Translations under genes and position numbers: made by a program
Notes under the pieces: generated by a model
Seen by the model: the letters and a program-made list of their open reading frames with translations, nothing else
Told to the model about the DNA's origin: nothing
The model's database searches: none
NCBI GenBank assembly: GCA_937911045.1
Contig: CALEPX010000021.1
Span: forward strand, 62,001-126,000
Direction: 5' to 3'
From: an uncultured Fretibacterium sp.
GTDB taxonomy: Bacteria > Synergistota > Synergistia > Synergistales > Aminobacteriaceae
Length of the DNA stretch: 64,000 nt
In this document: piece by piece, positions 55,433 through 64,000 of the stretch
How positions within the stretch are numbered: the stretch's first letter is position 1
How the letters are laid out: each line of letters opens with the position of its first letter

Positions 55433-56326
55433 ATGAAAGTCGGAACTGTTGCTGTAATCGGCAGACCTAATGTCGGGAAGTCTTCACTGGTGAACGCGCT
55501 TTTGAAATTCAAAGCTTCAATCGTGAGTTCAAAGCCGCAGACTACACGTAATTCGATACGCTGCATATATAATGACTCGGATTCGCAAATAATTTTCACG
55601 GATACACCCGGATTTTTCGAGATTGACAACTCGCGCAATAAATTGAATCTGTATCTGAACGAGAGCGTCGTAAGTTCTCTTGATGAATGCGATGTGATTT
55701 GCTGGCTAATTGATTCCGCGACACGCAAACTCAAAGACGATGACTTGAAAAATGCGAAATTACTCAACACGATTAATCTGCCGAAAATTCTTGTCGCGAA
55801 TAAATCTGATTCCGCAAATCCTGACGAAGCCGTGAAATTATTCTCCGGAATTTGCAAGTTCGATAGTGTGATAAATATCAGCGCGAAGTTTCACAAGAAT
55901 CTTGGTGAATTTCTAGCACTTGTGAAGAGTTTTCTGCAGGAGGGCGAGTTGCTTTACGATCCGGAAATCCTGATGGACTCGACCGAACGATTCATGGCGG
56001 CAGAAATTATCCGCGAGAAAATGCTCATGCTGCTGCGTGATGAAGTTCCGCACTGTTCAGCTGTAGAAATCGACGAGTATAAAAGCCCCGACGAATTTGA
56101 GAATCGCAAAAATCTTTACATTCGCGCGTCGTTAATAACCGAAACTGAGGGTCAGAAAGCGATCTTGATTGGCTCTGGCGGGAAAATGATCAAGAAAATC
56201 GGCAGCCTGTCACGAACTGAACTTGAGAAAATCACCGGTTATAAAACGTTTCTTGATCTCTGGGTGAAAGTTCTACCGAATTGGCGCAAGAATAATCTGG
56301 CAATGCGGCGACTAGGTTATGCCTGA
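55433..56326 (+). CDS. era: GTPase Era
   Basis: A 297-residue ribosome-assembly GTPase that binds the 3' end of 16S rRNA. It has G1 GRPNVGKSS, G3 DTPGF, G4 NKSD and a C-terminal KH domain (GQKAILIGSGGKMIKKIGSLSRTELEKITG). It lies 6 bases after cdd and overlaps recO by 8 bp, the common era-recO order. Confidence 0.95.
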   Translation: MKVGTVAVIGRPNVGKSSLVNALLKFKASIVSSKPQTTRNSIRCIYNDSDSQIIFTDTPGFFEIDNSRNKLNLYLNESVVSSLDECDVICWLIDSATRKLKDDDLKNAKLLNTINLPKILVANKSDSANPDEAVKLFSGICKFDSVINISAKFHKNLGEFLALVKSFLQEGELLYDPEILMDSTERFMAAEIIREKMLMLLRDEVPHCSAVEIDEYKSPDEFENRKNLYIRASLITETEGQKAILIGSGGKMIKKIGSLSRTELEKITGYKTFLDLWVKVLPNWRKNNLAMRRLGYA

Positions 56327-56984
56327 GACTGGCTCGGAATTAAGCGGTGTTTCCGGAGTAATTCTGTCGCGAGTTTTTCGCGCTGAACGCAGTGTATATT
56401 TGCAGATTTTTCTCAGGGATTACGGCATAACTTTCGCATTTGTTCGCTTGAGTGAGTCCGGTCAAAGCCATTTCGGCGGAGATATTGAGCCGTTGACTTG
56501 GGGAGTTTTCAAGTTTGGGAAGAATATCACGGGAAAATACAGGCTTCTTGATGTTGAGAATCAGGACGACATGCTTCAGGTTCGAAAACGCGGCGATGCT
56601 CTGGTGACTGCGGTTTCATGGGCGAATCTTGTTCTGAAATATCTCTCGGAAAATCAACCAGATGATCCGCTGCTCGTGAAATTATACTGGAACATGCACT
56701 TGCTGAAATTCCCGGAAATTCCTGTTGAGGCTGTGAATTTTAGATTCCTGTGGCAATGGCTTACACTCTGGGGACTTGCGCCGGAACTCGAAAGATTCTT
56801 CGTGCGAAAAAAATTTGACGTGCGGGAAATTTCGCTCTTGAAATACGTTGTTGCGCTGAAATACGAGAATTTATTGCGGTTATTTCGGGGTGAGAATCTT
56901 TCGCGAGTGTCGCAATCTGAGAGTTTCAGGAATATTTTCACGAGAGCTGCTGATTTTTCGAGACCGTTCTTCCGTGAGAAATAA
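56319..56984 (+). CDS. recO: DNA repair protein RecO
   Basis: A 221-residue protein with an N-terminal OB-like domain (GVILSRVFRAERSVYLQIFLRDYGITF) and a helical C-terminal domain. It helps RecR load RecA at gaps. Similarity is modest, but its place directly after era supports the call. No zinc-binding Cys cluster is present, unlike many RecO proteins. Confidence 0.75.
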   Translation: MPETGSELSGVSGVILSRVFRAERSVYLQIFLRDYGITFAFVRLSESGQSHFGGDIEPLTWGVFKFGKNITGKYRLLDVENQDDMLQVRKRGDALVTAVSWANLVLKYLSENQPDDPLLVKLYWNMHLLKFPEIPVEAVNFRFLWQWLTLWGLAPELERFFVRKKFDVREISLLKYVVALKYENLLRLFRGENLSRVSQSESFRNIFTRAADFSRPFFREK

Positions 56985-56989
56985 ATAAT

Positions 56990-57018
56990 TTGCAAAAAAT
57001 CCGTTTCGCGTTTATAAT
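56990..57018 (+). promoter_or_regulatory. Promoter of tRNA-Ser
   Basis: TTGCAA (56990-56995), exactly 17 bp, then consensus TATAAT (57013-57018), 18 bases before the tRNA. Confidence 0.75.
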
Positions 57019-57036
57019 TGCAGAGCGTTGTAACAT

Positions 57037-57124
57037 GGAGACGTGGCCGAGTGGTCGAAGGCGGGCGCTTGGAGAGCGTCTTAGCAGCAATGCTACTAGA
57101 GTTCGAATCTCTACGTCTCCGCCA
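57037..57124 (+). tRNA. tRNA-Ser (anticodon GGA)
   Basis: An 88-nt class II tRNA. The acceptor is GGAGACG with CGTCTCC, the anticodon loop is TTGGAGA (GGA), the variable arm is long (TTAGCAGCAATGCTACTA), discriminator G, and CCA is encoded. Confidence 0.95.
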
Positions 57125-57170
57125 TAATTTCGGAAATTTTGTTTGCGCGTGAATCATAGTTATAAATCTT

Positions 57171-57219
57171 GAAGAGAGTGATCCCCTGAAGATTGAATTT
57201 TCGGGAGGTCACTCTCTTC
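57171..57219 (+). terminator. Large perfect hairpin after tRNA-Ser
   Basis: GAAGAGAGTGA pairs perfectly with TCACTCTCTTC (11 bp), and the 27-base loop can pair further (TCCC with GGGA). No T tract follows, so it is a strong structure but an imperfect terminator. Two copies of GTTAAGTCAT follow at 57241-57260. Confidence 0.5.
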
Positions 57220-57265
57220 GTATCATACAAGTCAAGTTAAGTTAAGTCATGTTAAGTCATGTGCG

Positions 57266-57856
57266 CTATTTTTTCCCGGAGCAATCGTACACAAATGCCG
57301 GCGGAACGTTTAATAACACGAATTTAGTCTTAATGGACTTGAAACGCTTCTGCAATCGTGGCTTCATTATGCTCGAATACTGGTACGCGATGAAATGACC
57401 GTTCGGCTTCAGACATTTTCGCACACCATCAAGAATTTTCACGGACATCTTGTGCGGCAAAACTGTGAACGGCAAACTCGAAATCACGACATCAAATTTG
57501 CTGATTGCCTCGCCCTTCATGATTTTCTCAAGTTCCTGCGCATCACTGAATAATTTCACGCCGTTATGACCGGAATGTTCCTGTTTGATCAATTTTTGCA
57601 GAGCCGGATCGATCTCGAACACAAGAATCTTTGCGTCAGGTTTTGCGAGCTTGACAATTTCACGCGTGAAAACTCCCGTGCCAGCTCCTAATTCTGCGAT
57701 GAAATTTGCGCTTGACCAGTCCACACGTTCCAACATTGCGCGAGTTAAAAATCTCGAACTGGGTGTTACGCTGCCGATTTGTCCCGGGTGCGTTGTGAAG
57801 CGTCTCAGGAAAACGAACCCTTCTCGTATGTGCGACAAGTGTGATTTGATATGCAA
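57266..57856 (-). CDS. SAM-dependent methyltransferase (PmtA-like)
   Basis: A 196-residue class I methyltransferase. HPGQIGSVTPSSRFLTRAMLE leads into the SAM-binding AELGAGTGVFTREI, with VFEIDPAL and VVISSLPFTVLP after it. This order resembles phospholipid N-methyltransferases (PmtA) and RsmA/KsgA relatives. The substrate is unproved. I start at TTG 57856 because AGGAGAG lies six bases before it; the ATG at 57910 has no SD. Confidence 0.75.
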   Translation of the reverse strand: MHIKSHLSHIREGFVFLRRFTTHPGQIGSVTPSSRFLTRAMLERVDWSSANFIAELGAGTGVFTREIVKLAKPDAKILVFEIDPALQKLIKQEHSGHNGVKLFSDAQELEKIMKGEAISKFDVVISSLPFTVLPHKMSVKILDGVRKCLKPNGHFIAYQYSSIMKPRLQKRFKSIKTKFVLLNVPPAFVYDCSGKK

Positions 57857-57962
57857 CTTGAACTCTCCTGAATAAAAATTTTCTGGTATGATTTCGTTTA
57901 AGCATATCACATTTTTGCGTAAAGCTTTAATTATGATTAATTATGAACGGAGGAATTTTGTC

Positions 57963-58673
57963 ATGAGTGAGAAAAAACGCCTGGTCGTATTAACCGGAGC
58001 AGGAATCAGTGCGGAAAGCGGCTTCAAAACATTTCGCGATTCGGACGGTCTCTGGGAGCAATACAAAGTCGAGGACGTCGCTAGTATCGAAGGCTGGTAC
58101 AGGAATCCGGAATTGATAATTGATTTCTACAATGATTTGCGGGTTCAACTTGAGAAAGCTCAACCAAATGACGGGCACAAAATCCTGGCTGAACTCGAAA
58201 AATATTTCGACGTGAGAATCATAACTCAGAACGTTGATAATTTACACGAACGCGCCGGCAGCACACATGTCGTACATTTGCACGGTGAATTAACGAAAGT
58301 CAGACCGGTGAATAACGCTTCGAAAATTTATGACATCGGCTACTCGAAAATGACTTACGGCGACAAATCACCAGATAACGAATTATTGCGCCCGCATATC
58401 GTCTGGTTCGGTGAAGCTGTTCCGATGATTAGTGAAGCTTCAAGACTGGTTCGTGATGCGGATATTTTCGCTGTGATCGGCTCGTCATTAGTCGTTTATC
58501 CGGCAGCTGGTCTCGTTCACGATTTGCGCGGAAAAACCGAGGCATTCCTGATCGATCCAAAAGAAGTTTCTGTGCCGACGGGAATGAAATTCAGAGTAAT
58601 CCGTGAAGTTGCGTCGAAAGGCGTTGCGATTATGCGTGACGAATTGCTGCGTGAATTTGGCTTTGCGAGTTAA
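57963..58673 (+). CDS. cobB: NAD-dependent protein deacylase (Sir2 family)
   Basis: A 236-residue sirtuin with TGAGISAESGFKTFRDSDGLW, TQNVDNLHERAG and the catalytic His in VVHLHGEL. The usual two CxxC zinc pairs are missing; the zinc-module region reads RPVNNASKIYDIGYSK. Zinc-free sirtuins of this kind occur in gut bacteria. GGAGGAATTTTG precedes ATG 57963. It reads divergently from the methyltransferase. Confidence 0.88.
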   Translation: MSEKKRLVVLTGAGISAESGFKTFRDSDGLWEQYKVEDVASIEGWYRNPELIIDFYNDLRVQLEKAQPNDGHKILAELEKYFDVRIITQNVDNLHERAGSTHVVHLHGELTKVRPVNNASKIYDIGYSKMTYGDKSPDNELLRPHIVWFGEAVPMISEASRLVRDADIFAVIGSSLVVYPAAGLVHDLRGKTEAFLIDPKEVSVPTGMKFRVIREVASKGVAIMRDELLREFGFAS

Positions 58674-58678
58674 AAATA

Positions 58679-59659
58679 TTAAATCATCACTTCGTATTTG
58701 TCGCTGAAATTCCCGTAATTACTCTCGCGATAATTTTGCGTTTGACCGGCTGCTAACAGAGCCATTGCCTGAGGTCCGATATTATTTATCACGTGTTCTC
58801 CGGCTGAATCAGGATTATTATTCGGCGCGGGATTTGCGATAATTTCCGGATTCGGCTTCGGAGTTTCGGCGATAATATCATCAATTACGAGATAGCCCTG
58901 AGATTGTCCGTTCCATTCACAAGCTAAGACTTTGCGATTCGAGTTTCCCGGCAGAATTTCCGGCTGAGTTTTCGAACGCTTCCATTTGCCGCCGCGATTT
59001 TCAATTTCATGCGCACATGCTTTACCGACCGATGCCCACCAAGTTATGTCCTGAGCTTCGGTCAAATCTTCCGTGCAATCTTCGAGCGAGTAAATCGACG
59101 GACGCAATTTCTTGAACGCGAATAATCTTGATCTCTCACGCCCGTCAACGCGAACGATAAACTCATCACGCTTCGATGGCAAATTCTTAGCATTCAGTCT
59201 TTCAAGCCCCTGCCCGAATTTCTGAATCGCTGTCGGATTCAAACGCAGAACTCCACGCGAACAAATCGCAAACGGCACCGGAGCATCCCACCATTCAGGA
59301 ATTTGCGGCTCATCCGGATCAAGTGCGCGCGCCATACTCGTCAGGAATGTACCGGTACTCTCGATGAATAGCGTTCTGACATCTTCGGGCGATTCGAAAT
59401 CTTCAATGCTTAACGTCTGCACCATTTTACGCGCTGCAAGTTCGGGCAAAGTCTTAACGAGTGAGTCAGCAAATCCGCGTTCGATTAAAAATGCGAGCTG
59501 AGATTTCGAGATAATCACTGGTAATGTCGCGTAATTTTCGCTTGGCAAATACACGCCGTAATCGACCATCAGACCATAGAGTACCCTCAGGAAATATATA
59601 ATCGTCGAATCTCCCGAGAGAGTTTTCAAGTATTCAGCATTACTGCTCTCTAAGCTCAT
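58679..59659 (-). CDS. Hypothetical protein, 326 residues
   Basis: I do not recognise this protein. It is soluble with no signal peptide. The first 130 residues are helical and hydrophobic-rich. Then come PQIPEWWDAPVPFAICSRGVLRLNP and FIVRVDGRERSRLFAFKKLRPSIYSLEDCTEDLT, which might be a PAS-like or small-molecule-binding segment (guess). The last 70 residues are Pro/Asn-rich and disordered. The start overlaps the ftsY stop by 4 bp, so it is coupled to ftsY. Confidence 0.7.
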   Translation of the reverse strand: MSLESSNAEYLKTLSGDSTIIYFLRVLYGLMVDYGVYLPSENYATLPVIISKSQLAFLIERGFADSLVKTLPELAARKMVQTLSIEDFESPEDVRTLFIESTGTFLTSMARALDPDEPQIPEWWDAPVPFAICSRGVLRLNPTAIQKFGQGLERLNAKNLPSKRDEFIVRVDGRERSRLFAFKKLRPSIYSLEDCTEDLTEAQDITWWASVGKACAHEIENRGGKWKRSKTQPEILPGNSNRKVLACEWNGQSQGYLVIDDIIAETPKPNPEIIANPAPNNNPDSAGEHVINNIGPQAMALLAAGQTQNYRESNYGNFSDKYEVMI

Positions 59660-60585
59660 GCCTGCGAATCTTTCTCAAGCAACGCACGCGCAAAATTCTG
59701 AGAGTCAAAATTACTCAAATCCTCAGCACCTTCACCCAGACCAATATATCTAATCGGCACACGCAATTTTCTCGCAATCGAAATTATCACGCCGCCTTTG
59801 GACGTATTGTCGTATTTAGTCAAGATTATCGAATTTACAGGAATGATCTCGTTGAACGTCTCAGCCTGAGCGACGGAATTTTGTCCCAGAACAGCATCGA
59901 GTACCAGCACGACTTCGAGATTTTTCTCACCAGCTTCACGCAATAAAACCCGATGAATTTTCTTTAGCTCTTCCATTAGATTATGCTTATCATGCAATCT
60001 GCCGGCCGTATCGACGATCAGCAAATCTGCTCCGGAACTTTTCGCTGCCTGAAACGCGTCGAACGAAACTGCTGCGGGATCGCTGCCCTGAGATTGAGCC
60101 ACAACTCGCACGCCGGATTTTTCGCCCCAGAGTTTCAACTGTTCAACTGCTGCTGCTCTGAACGTGTCTGCTGCTGCCATGATAACTTTCTTGCCCTCGG
60201 ATTTGAATTTCAGCGCGAGTTTTCCTGCCGAAGTAGTTTTTCCGCTGCCATTAACTCCGATCATTAGCAATACTTTGGGTTTTGCGTTAATCTCGAAGCC
60301 CTTGCCCATCTCCGGAACTGAATCCAATTCGCTAGTGATCCTGTTCATGAATACGTCGCGTAAATCTTCGGGTGAAGTGAGCTTTCTGGATTTAGCCTGA
60401 GCTTTCAAGTATTCGATTATCTCGTCCGAAACGTCAACGCCCGTGTCACCGGAAATTAATTTCTCCTCAAGTTCGTCCCAGAAATTCTCGTCAAACGAAC
60501 TGCGCGAGAATAAACTCGAAATCCCATCGCTCCATTTTTTGCGTACACTGGATAATTTTTCGCGTAATTTCTTGAATAGCTGCAT
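59656..60585 (-). CDS. ftsY: Signal recognition particle receptor FtsY
   Basis: A 309-residue SRP GTPase made of the NG domain only; the acidic A domain common in FtsY is missing. It has G1 GVNGSGKTTSAGKLA near residue 115, AADTFRAAAVEQL, DTAGR, and TKYDNTSKGG. It docks SRP-ribosome complexes at the membrane. Directly upstream lies a very acidic membrane protein gene, 22 bases away. The SD before the ATG is weak. Confidence 0.95.
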   Translation of the reverse strand: MQLFKKLREKLSSVRKKWSDGISSLFSRSSFDENFWDELEEKLISGDTGVDVSDEIIEYLKAQAKSRKLTSPEDLRDVFMNRITSELDSVPEMGKGFEINAKPKVLLMIGVNGSGKTTSAGKLALKFKSEGKKVIMAAADTFRAAAVEQLKLWGEKSGVRVVAQSQGSDPAAVSFDAFQAAKSSGADLLIVDTAGRLHDKHNLMEELKKIHRVLLREAGEKNLEVVLVLDAVLGQNSVAQAETFNEIIPVNSIILTKYDNTSKGGVIISIARKLRVPIRYIGLGEGAEDLSNFDSQNFARALLEKDSQA

Positions 60586-60607
60586 TGTCTTAACGTCCTT
60601 AACAAGC

Positions 60608-63600
60608 TTAACGAGCCGGAATCTTTCTCATGAAAATGAACTCGTAGCCGTATTGACCAGTCGTTGTGTCCTGAGTGCGTCTTGAGCCGACAACCTGCCA
60701 ACCTTCACGACCGCGCCGCGCCATTGTTGACGTAATATCCGGGTCAAGAACAAAGTCAATCGCGTAATCATAAGATGCGTTTGCTTCGGGCAAAATCGGG
60801 TCGAAAGTTGCGTTTGCGTTTCCGAAATTTACGCTCGATAATGCGTCCATGATTCCTTTCAACTGCAACAGACACAGCACCATCACAACCGCCAGAATTA
60901 TCAACAGCAACGGGGTCAACAAACCTCCGCGTGAACTTCTGACCGGTGCAGCTGATTCGTTCTTGCGCCCGTTTAATTTATCTCGTATAGCCATAGTTTT
61001 CTCCTTGTGTTCGTCATCTAAATTTTTCGTAACTGATTCTGAATTTTCGCTTGTATTTTCGTCAAGACCGGCATCAATATTATCATGTTCGTGAGAAATC
61101 CCGTCCTGACCAAAATCCGCAAAATTCGGAGTTTCCACGAAATTATTCACGCCGTTCACATCATAAATCTGTGAATCTTGTGTATCTTGTGAATCTGATT
61201 CAACTTCAACGGCACTCGCTTCAGTTTGGTCATTATCCTCGTCATCATCGGACGTAAAAGTTGCCGCACTCAGCAAATCCCCGCTCAAAAAATCATCGTC
61301 GTTATCATCGTCATCGAAATTCTCGTCAAAATTCGTGAGTGATTCTTCCTGTTGTGATTCTTGAGCAGCGATATTATTCTCAGAATCTCCGGTTGAGTCC
61401 GTCAAATCTGTCAAATCCGTTAAATCTTGTGAATCTTGCAATTCGTTCTCATTCATGTCAGGCATGTCTGGTTCTGATTCAGGTTCGTTGTTTTCCTGCG
61501 AGAGTTCCGCTGTTTCCAACGTATCTGGCGTATCTGGTTCTTCGGGTTCATTCTCGTCATCGGGGTTAGCTTTGTCTAAAAAAAAAGCGTCATTATTTGA
61601 GCCCGGATTATTTCCGAAATCCTGCATCAGACTTTCGTTGAGATCTTCGTTGAAACTTTCCTCTGGTTCTGGTTCGAGTTCGAGTTCTGGTTCTGGCTCA
61701 TCCTGAGTTACGGGTACAGCTTCGAGTTCGTTGACTTCGGATTCAGGTTCAGGAGCAGCTTCTGATTCAGTTTCGGCTTCAGACTTGATTTCGGATTCGG
61801 TTGCGTCTTCGTGTTCAGTTCCGTCGAGAAAATCGAAATCCTCGTCCGCTTCCAACAGATCCGGGGTTTTGTCATCGTCGTTTTCCGGGAGAGCGAGTTC
61901 TTGTGATTCAGCTTCAGATTCAGCTTCAGGTTCAGACTCGATTTCTGGTTCTGAGATTTCGTCGATAACTTCGGCTTCAGATTCTGCGCGCGCGTTTATC
62001 AAATCTAACGGTGGTTCAGACATTGCTTCGGCGATATTTTCGAGCAGCTTGTCCTCAGCAGTCTTGAAACCCGGGTCAGGAAGTTCAGCGTCATCGTCGA
62101 GTTCTGAGATTTCGTCGTCTTGAGCCAGCAAATTTTCCGGCAGAGCGTAAGGTTCCGGAGTTATGCGCGAATCGAGTGAGAGAGGATTTCCGGTCATAGC
62201 CTGAGCAATATCCGCGAGCAATTTATCCTCGGCAGTTTTCGTAGATTCGGGCATTGTTGGCACGTTGAGTTCTGCTGGAGTAGCTTCGGGGTCATAGGCT
62301 GGTTCAGGCTCTGAAATATCCGAGTCGATGCTCACGACTAAATCGGCGGCAGGTTCTGGGAGAGCTTCGTTTTCAGATTCTGCGATTTCCTCCGCGTCAA
62401 CGATTGGTAATTCCTCATCAGTTTCGATTTCTCCTGAGATTTCGGCGGCATTTTCGAGTTCGGGCAAATCCTCGGGTGGCAAATCCTCGTCCGGTAGATT
62501 CAGTTCCGGCAGCGATTCCGTAACTTCTGGCTCTGAAAGTGATTCTGGTTCGAGAATTTCCGGCTGCGAAATTACCTCTGGCTGTGAAACTGCCTCTGGC
62601 TCGGAAACTGATTCCGTGATTTCCGGCTGTGAAATTATCTCCGGTTCTGGGTTTGATTCCGGTTCTGTGATTTCTGACTGTGGGATTACTTCTGCAACTT
62701 CCGGTTGTGAAACTGCCTCTGGGATCTCCGGTTCTTGGATCGATTCTGGCTCAGAAACTTCCGGCTGCGAAACTGATTCCGGCTCTGAGACTTCAGGTTG
62801 CGAAATTGCCTCTGGAATCTCCGGCTCTGGAATCGATTCTGCAATTTCTGCTCTCGGCTCTGAGACTTCTGGTTGCGAAACTGCTTCTGGAATCTTTGGT
62901 TCTGGCTCCGTAACTTCCGGCTGAGAAACTGCTTCTGGGATCTCCGGCTGTGAAACTGATTCCGGCTCTGAGACTTCAGGTTGCGAAACTGTTTCTGGGA
63001 TCTCTGGTTCTGTGAACGATGCTGGCTCAGAGACTGCTTCTGTAACTTCTGGCTCTGGAATTGATTCTGCAACTTCAGGTTGCGAAACTGCCTCTGGGAT
63101 CTCCGGCTGTGAAACTGATTCCGGAATCTCCGGCTCTGGCTTTGAAAGCGGTTCTGTGACTTCGGGCTCTGGAATCGATTCTGGTTCAGTAACTTCGGGT
63201 TGCGAAACTGCCTCTGGAATCTCTGGCTCTGGAATTGATTCTGCAACTTCAGGCTGCGAAACTGCCTCCGGCTCGGAATTTGCTTCTGGTTCGGAAACTA
63301 CCTCTGTAATCTCTGGCTCTGGGAGCGATTCTGGCTCAGTAACTTCCTGCTGCGAAATTGATTCTGGCGCGAGAACTTCTGACTGCGAAACTGCTTCTGG
63401 AATCTCTGACTTTGAAAGCGGTTCTGTGACTTCTGGTTGCGAAACTGCTTCTGTGAGCTCCGGTTCTGGAATCGCTTCTGCAACTTCTGATCTCGGCTCT
63501 GAGACTTCCTGCTGCGAAACTGCTTCTGGAATCTCCGGTTTTGTGATTGGTTCTGGAGCGAGAACTTCCTGCTGCGAAACTGCCTCTGGAATCTCTGGTT

Positions 63601-64000
63601 CTGGCTCTGTGACTTCTGGTTGCGAAATTGATTCTGCAACTTCCGGCTCTGGAATCGCTTCTGCAACTTCTGATCTCGGCTCTGAGACTTCCGGTTGTGA
63701 AACTGCTTCTGTGATTTCTGGTTGCGAAATTATTTTTGGTTCTGGTTTTGGCTCTGGAATTTTTGCGCGTGCTTGAGCTTCTGCTTTACGTTTACGTTTC
63801 TCGCGTTCTTCACGGGCGACTGAAGTCTCGATGTTGCGTAAAGCTTCCTCAAGTGATGGAATTTCCTCTGTGATTCGTGTTGGTCGAGTTGTGTTTTGTG
63901 CGCGTGAATTTGCGGGTGAAATGCTTTCCTCGATTCTGCGCTGAAAATCCAAGAACGTGTTAATTTTCTGACGTTCCTGCTCGTTATAATGCGTTGAACT
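60608..64000 (-). CDS. Giant acidic Pro-Glu-Ser repeat membrane protein, partial, DUF4177-like C-terminus
   Basis: The frame stays open to the right edge (it reads THYNEQERQKINTF just inside it), so the start lies outside and the protein exceeds 1,125 residues. A basic N-terminal part (EREKRKRKAEAQARAK) is followed by about 350 residues of degenerate PEVTEPES/QPEIPEAVS repeats and 500 more of Asp/Glu/Ser-rich sequence. One membrane helix (LLTPLLLIILAVVMVLCLLQL) lies about 105 residues from the end. Positive residues before it suggest that the acidic part is cytoplasmic. The last 60 residues (GREGWQVVGSRR, YEFIFMRK) resemble DUF4177. It lies just upstream of ftsY. Confidence 0.75.
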   Translation of the reverse strand, partial: SSTHYNEQERQKINTFLDFQRRIEESISPANSRAQNTTRPTRITEEIPSLEEALRNIETSVAREEREKRKRKAEAQARAKIPEPKPEPKIISQPEITEAVSQPEVSEPRSEVAEAIPEPEVAESISQPEVTEPEPEIPEAVSQQEVLAPEPITKPEIPEAVSQQEVSEPRSEVAEAIPEPELTEAVSQPEVTEPLSKSEIPEAVSQSEVLAPESISQQEVTEPESLPEPEITEVVSEPEANSEPEAVSQPEVAESIPEPEIPEAVSQPEVTEPESIPEPEVTEPLSKPEPEIPESVSQPEIPEAVSQPEVAESIPEPEVTEAVSEPASFTEPEIPETVSQPEVSEPESVSQPEIPEAVSQPEVTEPEPKIPEAVSQPEVSEPRAEIAESIPEPEIPEAISQPEVSEPESVSQPEVSEPESIQEPEIPEAVSQPEVAEVIPQSEITEPESNPEPEIISQPEITESVSEPEAVSQPEVISQPEILEPESLSEPEVTESLPELNLPDEDLPPEDLPELENAAEISGEIETDEELPIVDAEEIAESENEALPEPAADLVVSIDSDISEPEPAYDPEATPAELNVPTMPESTKTAEDKLLADIAQAMTGNPLSLDSRITPEPYALPENLLAQDDEISELDDDAELPDPGFKTAEDKLLENIAEAMSEPPLDLINARAESEAEVIDEISEPEIESEPEAESEAESQELALPENDDDKTPDLLEADEDFDFLDGTEHEDATESEIKSEAETESEAAPEPESEVNELEAVPVTQDEPEPELELEPEPEESFNEDLNESLMQDFGNNPGSNNDAFFLDKANPDDENEPEEPDTPDTLETAELSQENNEPESEPDMPDMNENELQDSQDLTDLTDLTDSTGDSENNIAAQESQQEESLTNFDENFDDDDNDDDFLSGDLLSAATFTSDDDEDNDQTEASAVEVESDSQDTQDSQIYDVNGVNNFVETPNFADFGQDGISHEHDNIDAGLDENTSENSESVTKNLDDEHKEKTMAIRDKLNGRKNESAAPVRSSRGGLLTPLLLIILAVVMVLCLLQLKGIMDALSSVNFGNANATFDPILPEANASYDYAIDFVLDPDITSTMARRGREGWQVVGSRRTQDTTTGQYGYEFIFMRKIPAR
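62540..63770 (-). repeat. Degenerate coding repeat, Pro-Glu-rich
   Basis: Dozens of imperfect 15-36-base units within the giant acidic gene. They encode variants of SQPEVTEPE and IPEAVSQPE, with shared blocks such as GAAACTGCTTCTGGAATCTC recurring at the DNA level. The lack of stops in other frames here creates long spurious ORFs on both strands. Confidence 0.85.

Noticed and set aside
62328..63776. Long Ser/Gly/Thr-rich plus-strand ORFs (up to 254 residues) and a Gln/Arg-rich minus-strand ORF opposite the acidic repeat gene
   Set aside because: They arise because the repetitive coding DNA lacks stops in other frames; they have no SDs and no recognisable domains, while the 1,100-residue frame continues into clear domain sequence.

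Overview
The window looks like chromosomal sequence from an anaerobic, probably host-associated or rumen/gut bacterium of the phylum Synergistota (Synergistetes). The main support is a secreted protein (41362-42534) that ends in a GGCDS motif, a hydrophobic stretch and RKK, as in the Synergist-CTERM sorting signal. A complete bacterial V-type ATPase operon, a DUF5693-csaB pair, TolC (so a diderm) and an anaerobic gene set (4Fe-4S aldo/keto reductase, acylating aldehyde dehydrogenase, lactate dehydrogenase) fit this. The phylum call is inference from gene content. Nothing resembling a prophage, transposase or CRISPR array was seen.

Layout, left half. The window opens in the 3' end of mtnA, then a convergent transketolase, an AEC transporter and a two-gene chromate transporter. 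Next is a nine-gene V-ATPase operon (H-I-K-E-C-F-A-B-D, 4893-13570) with a strong promoter and a terminator; its K subunit carries the full Na+-ligand set, so the enzyme is probably Na+-coupled. After an acetyltransferase come a minus-strand rpmB-pepA-ldh unit, tRNA-Gly, a znuABC-type metal importer and an adenylyltransferase-NADAR fusion. Minus-strand rplM-rpsI, nicotinate phosphoribosyltransferase and secG follow. A long plus-strand run (24806-35185) carries tmcAL, an envelope/lipid block (DUF5693, csaB, a degenerate RelA/SpoT-like protein, plsY), a HAD phosphatase, an in-frame LspA/aldo-keto reductase ORF, DUF362 and a glycosyltransferase.

Layout, right half. metK is preceded by a SAM-I riboswitch, its terminator and an unusual array of phased A-tracts. 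rpsD and the tRNA-Glu/tRNA-Lys genes lie upstream. A two-gene operon pairs a ThDP enzyme with an acylating aldehyde dehydrogenase. Envelope genes (Synergist-CTERM protein, lytic transglycosylase, TolC) run on the minus strand, then baiN, coaX, dus and a TSCPD protein on the plus strand. The leucine operon (leuA-leuC-leuD-leuB) begins with a previously unlisted leader peptide and attenuator. It is interrupted between leuA and leuC by a compact element with its own promoter, a 28-residue ORF and mutually exclusive RNA hairpins. This element is the best candidate here for something undescribed. guaB, cdd-era-recO, tRNA-Ser, a methyltransferase and a sirtuin follow. The window ends in a minus-strand unit with ftsY and an extremely acidic, Pro-Glu-Ser repeat membrane protein of more than 1,100 residues that runs off the right edge.

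Many spacers contain exact short tandem duplications, often of 10 bp, which seems a habit of this genome. Start codons are often TTG or GTG with strong purine-rich Shine-Dalgarno (SD) sequences, and several starts below were moved to fit them.
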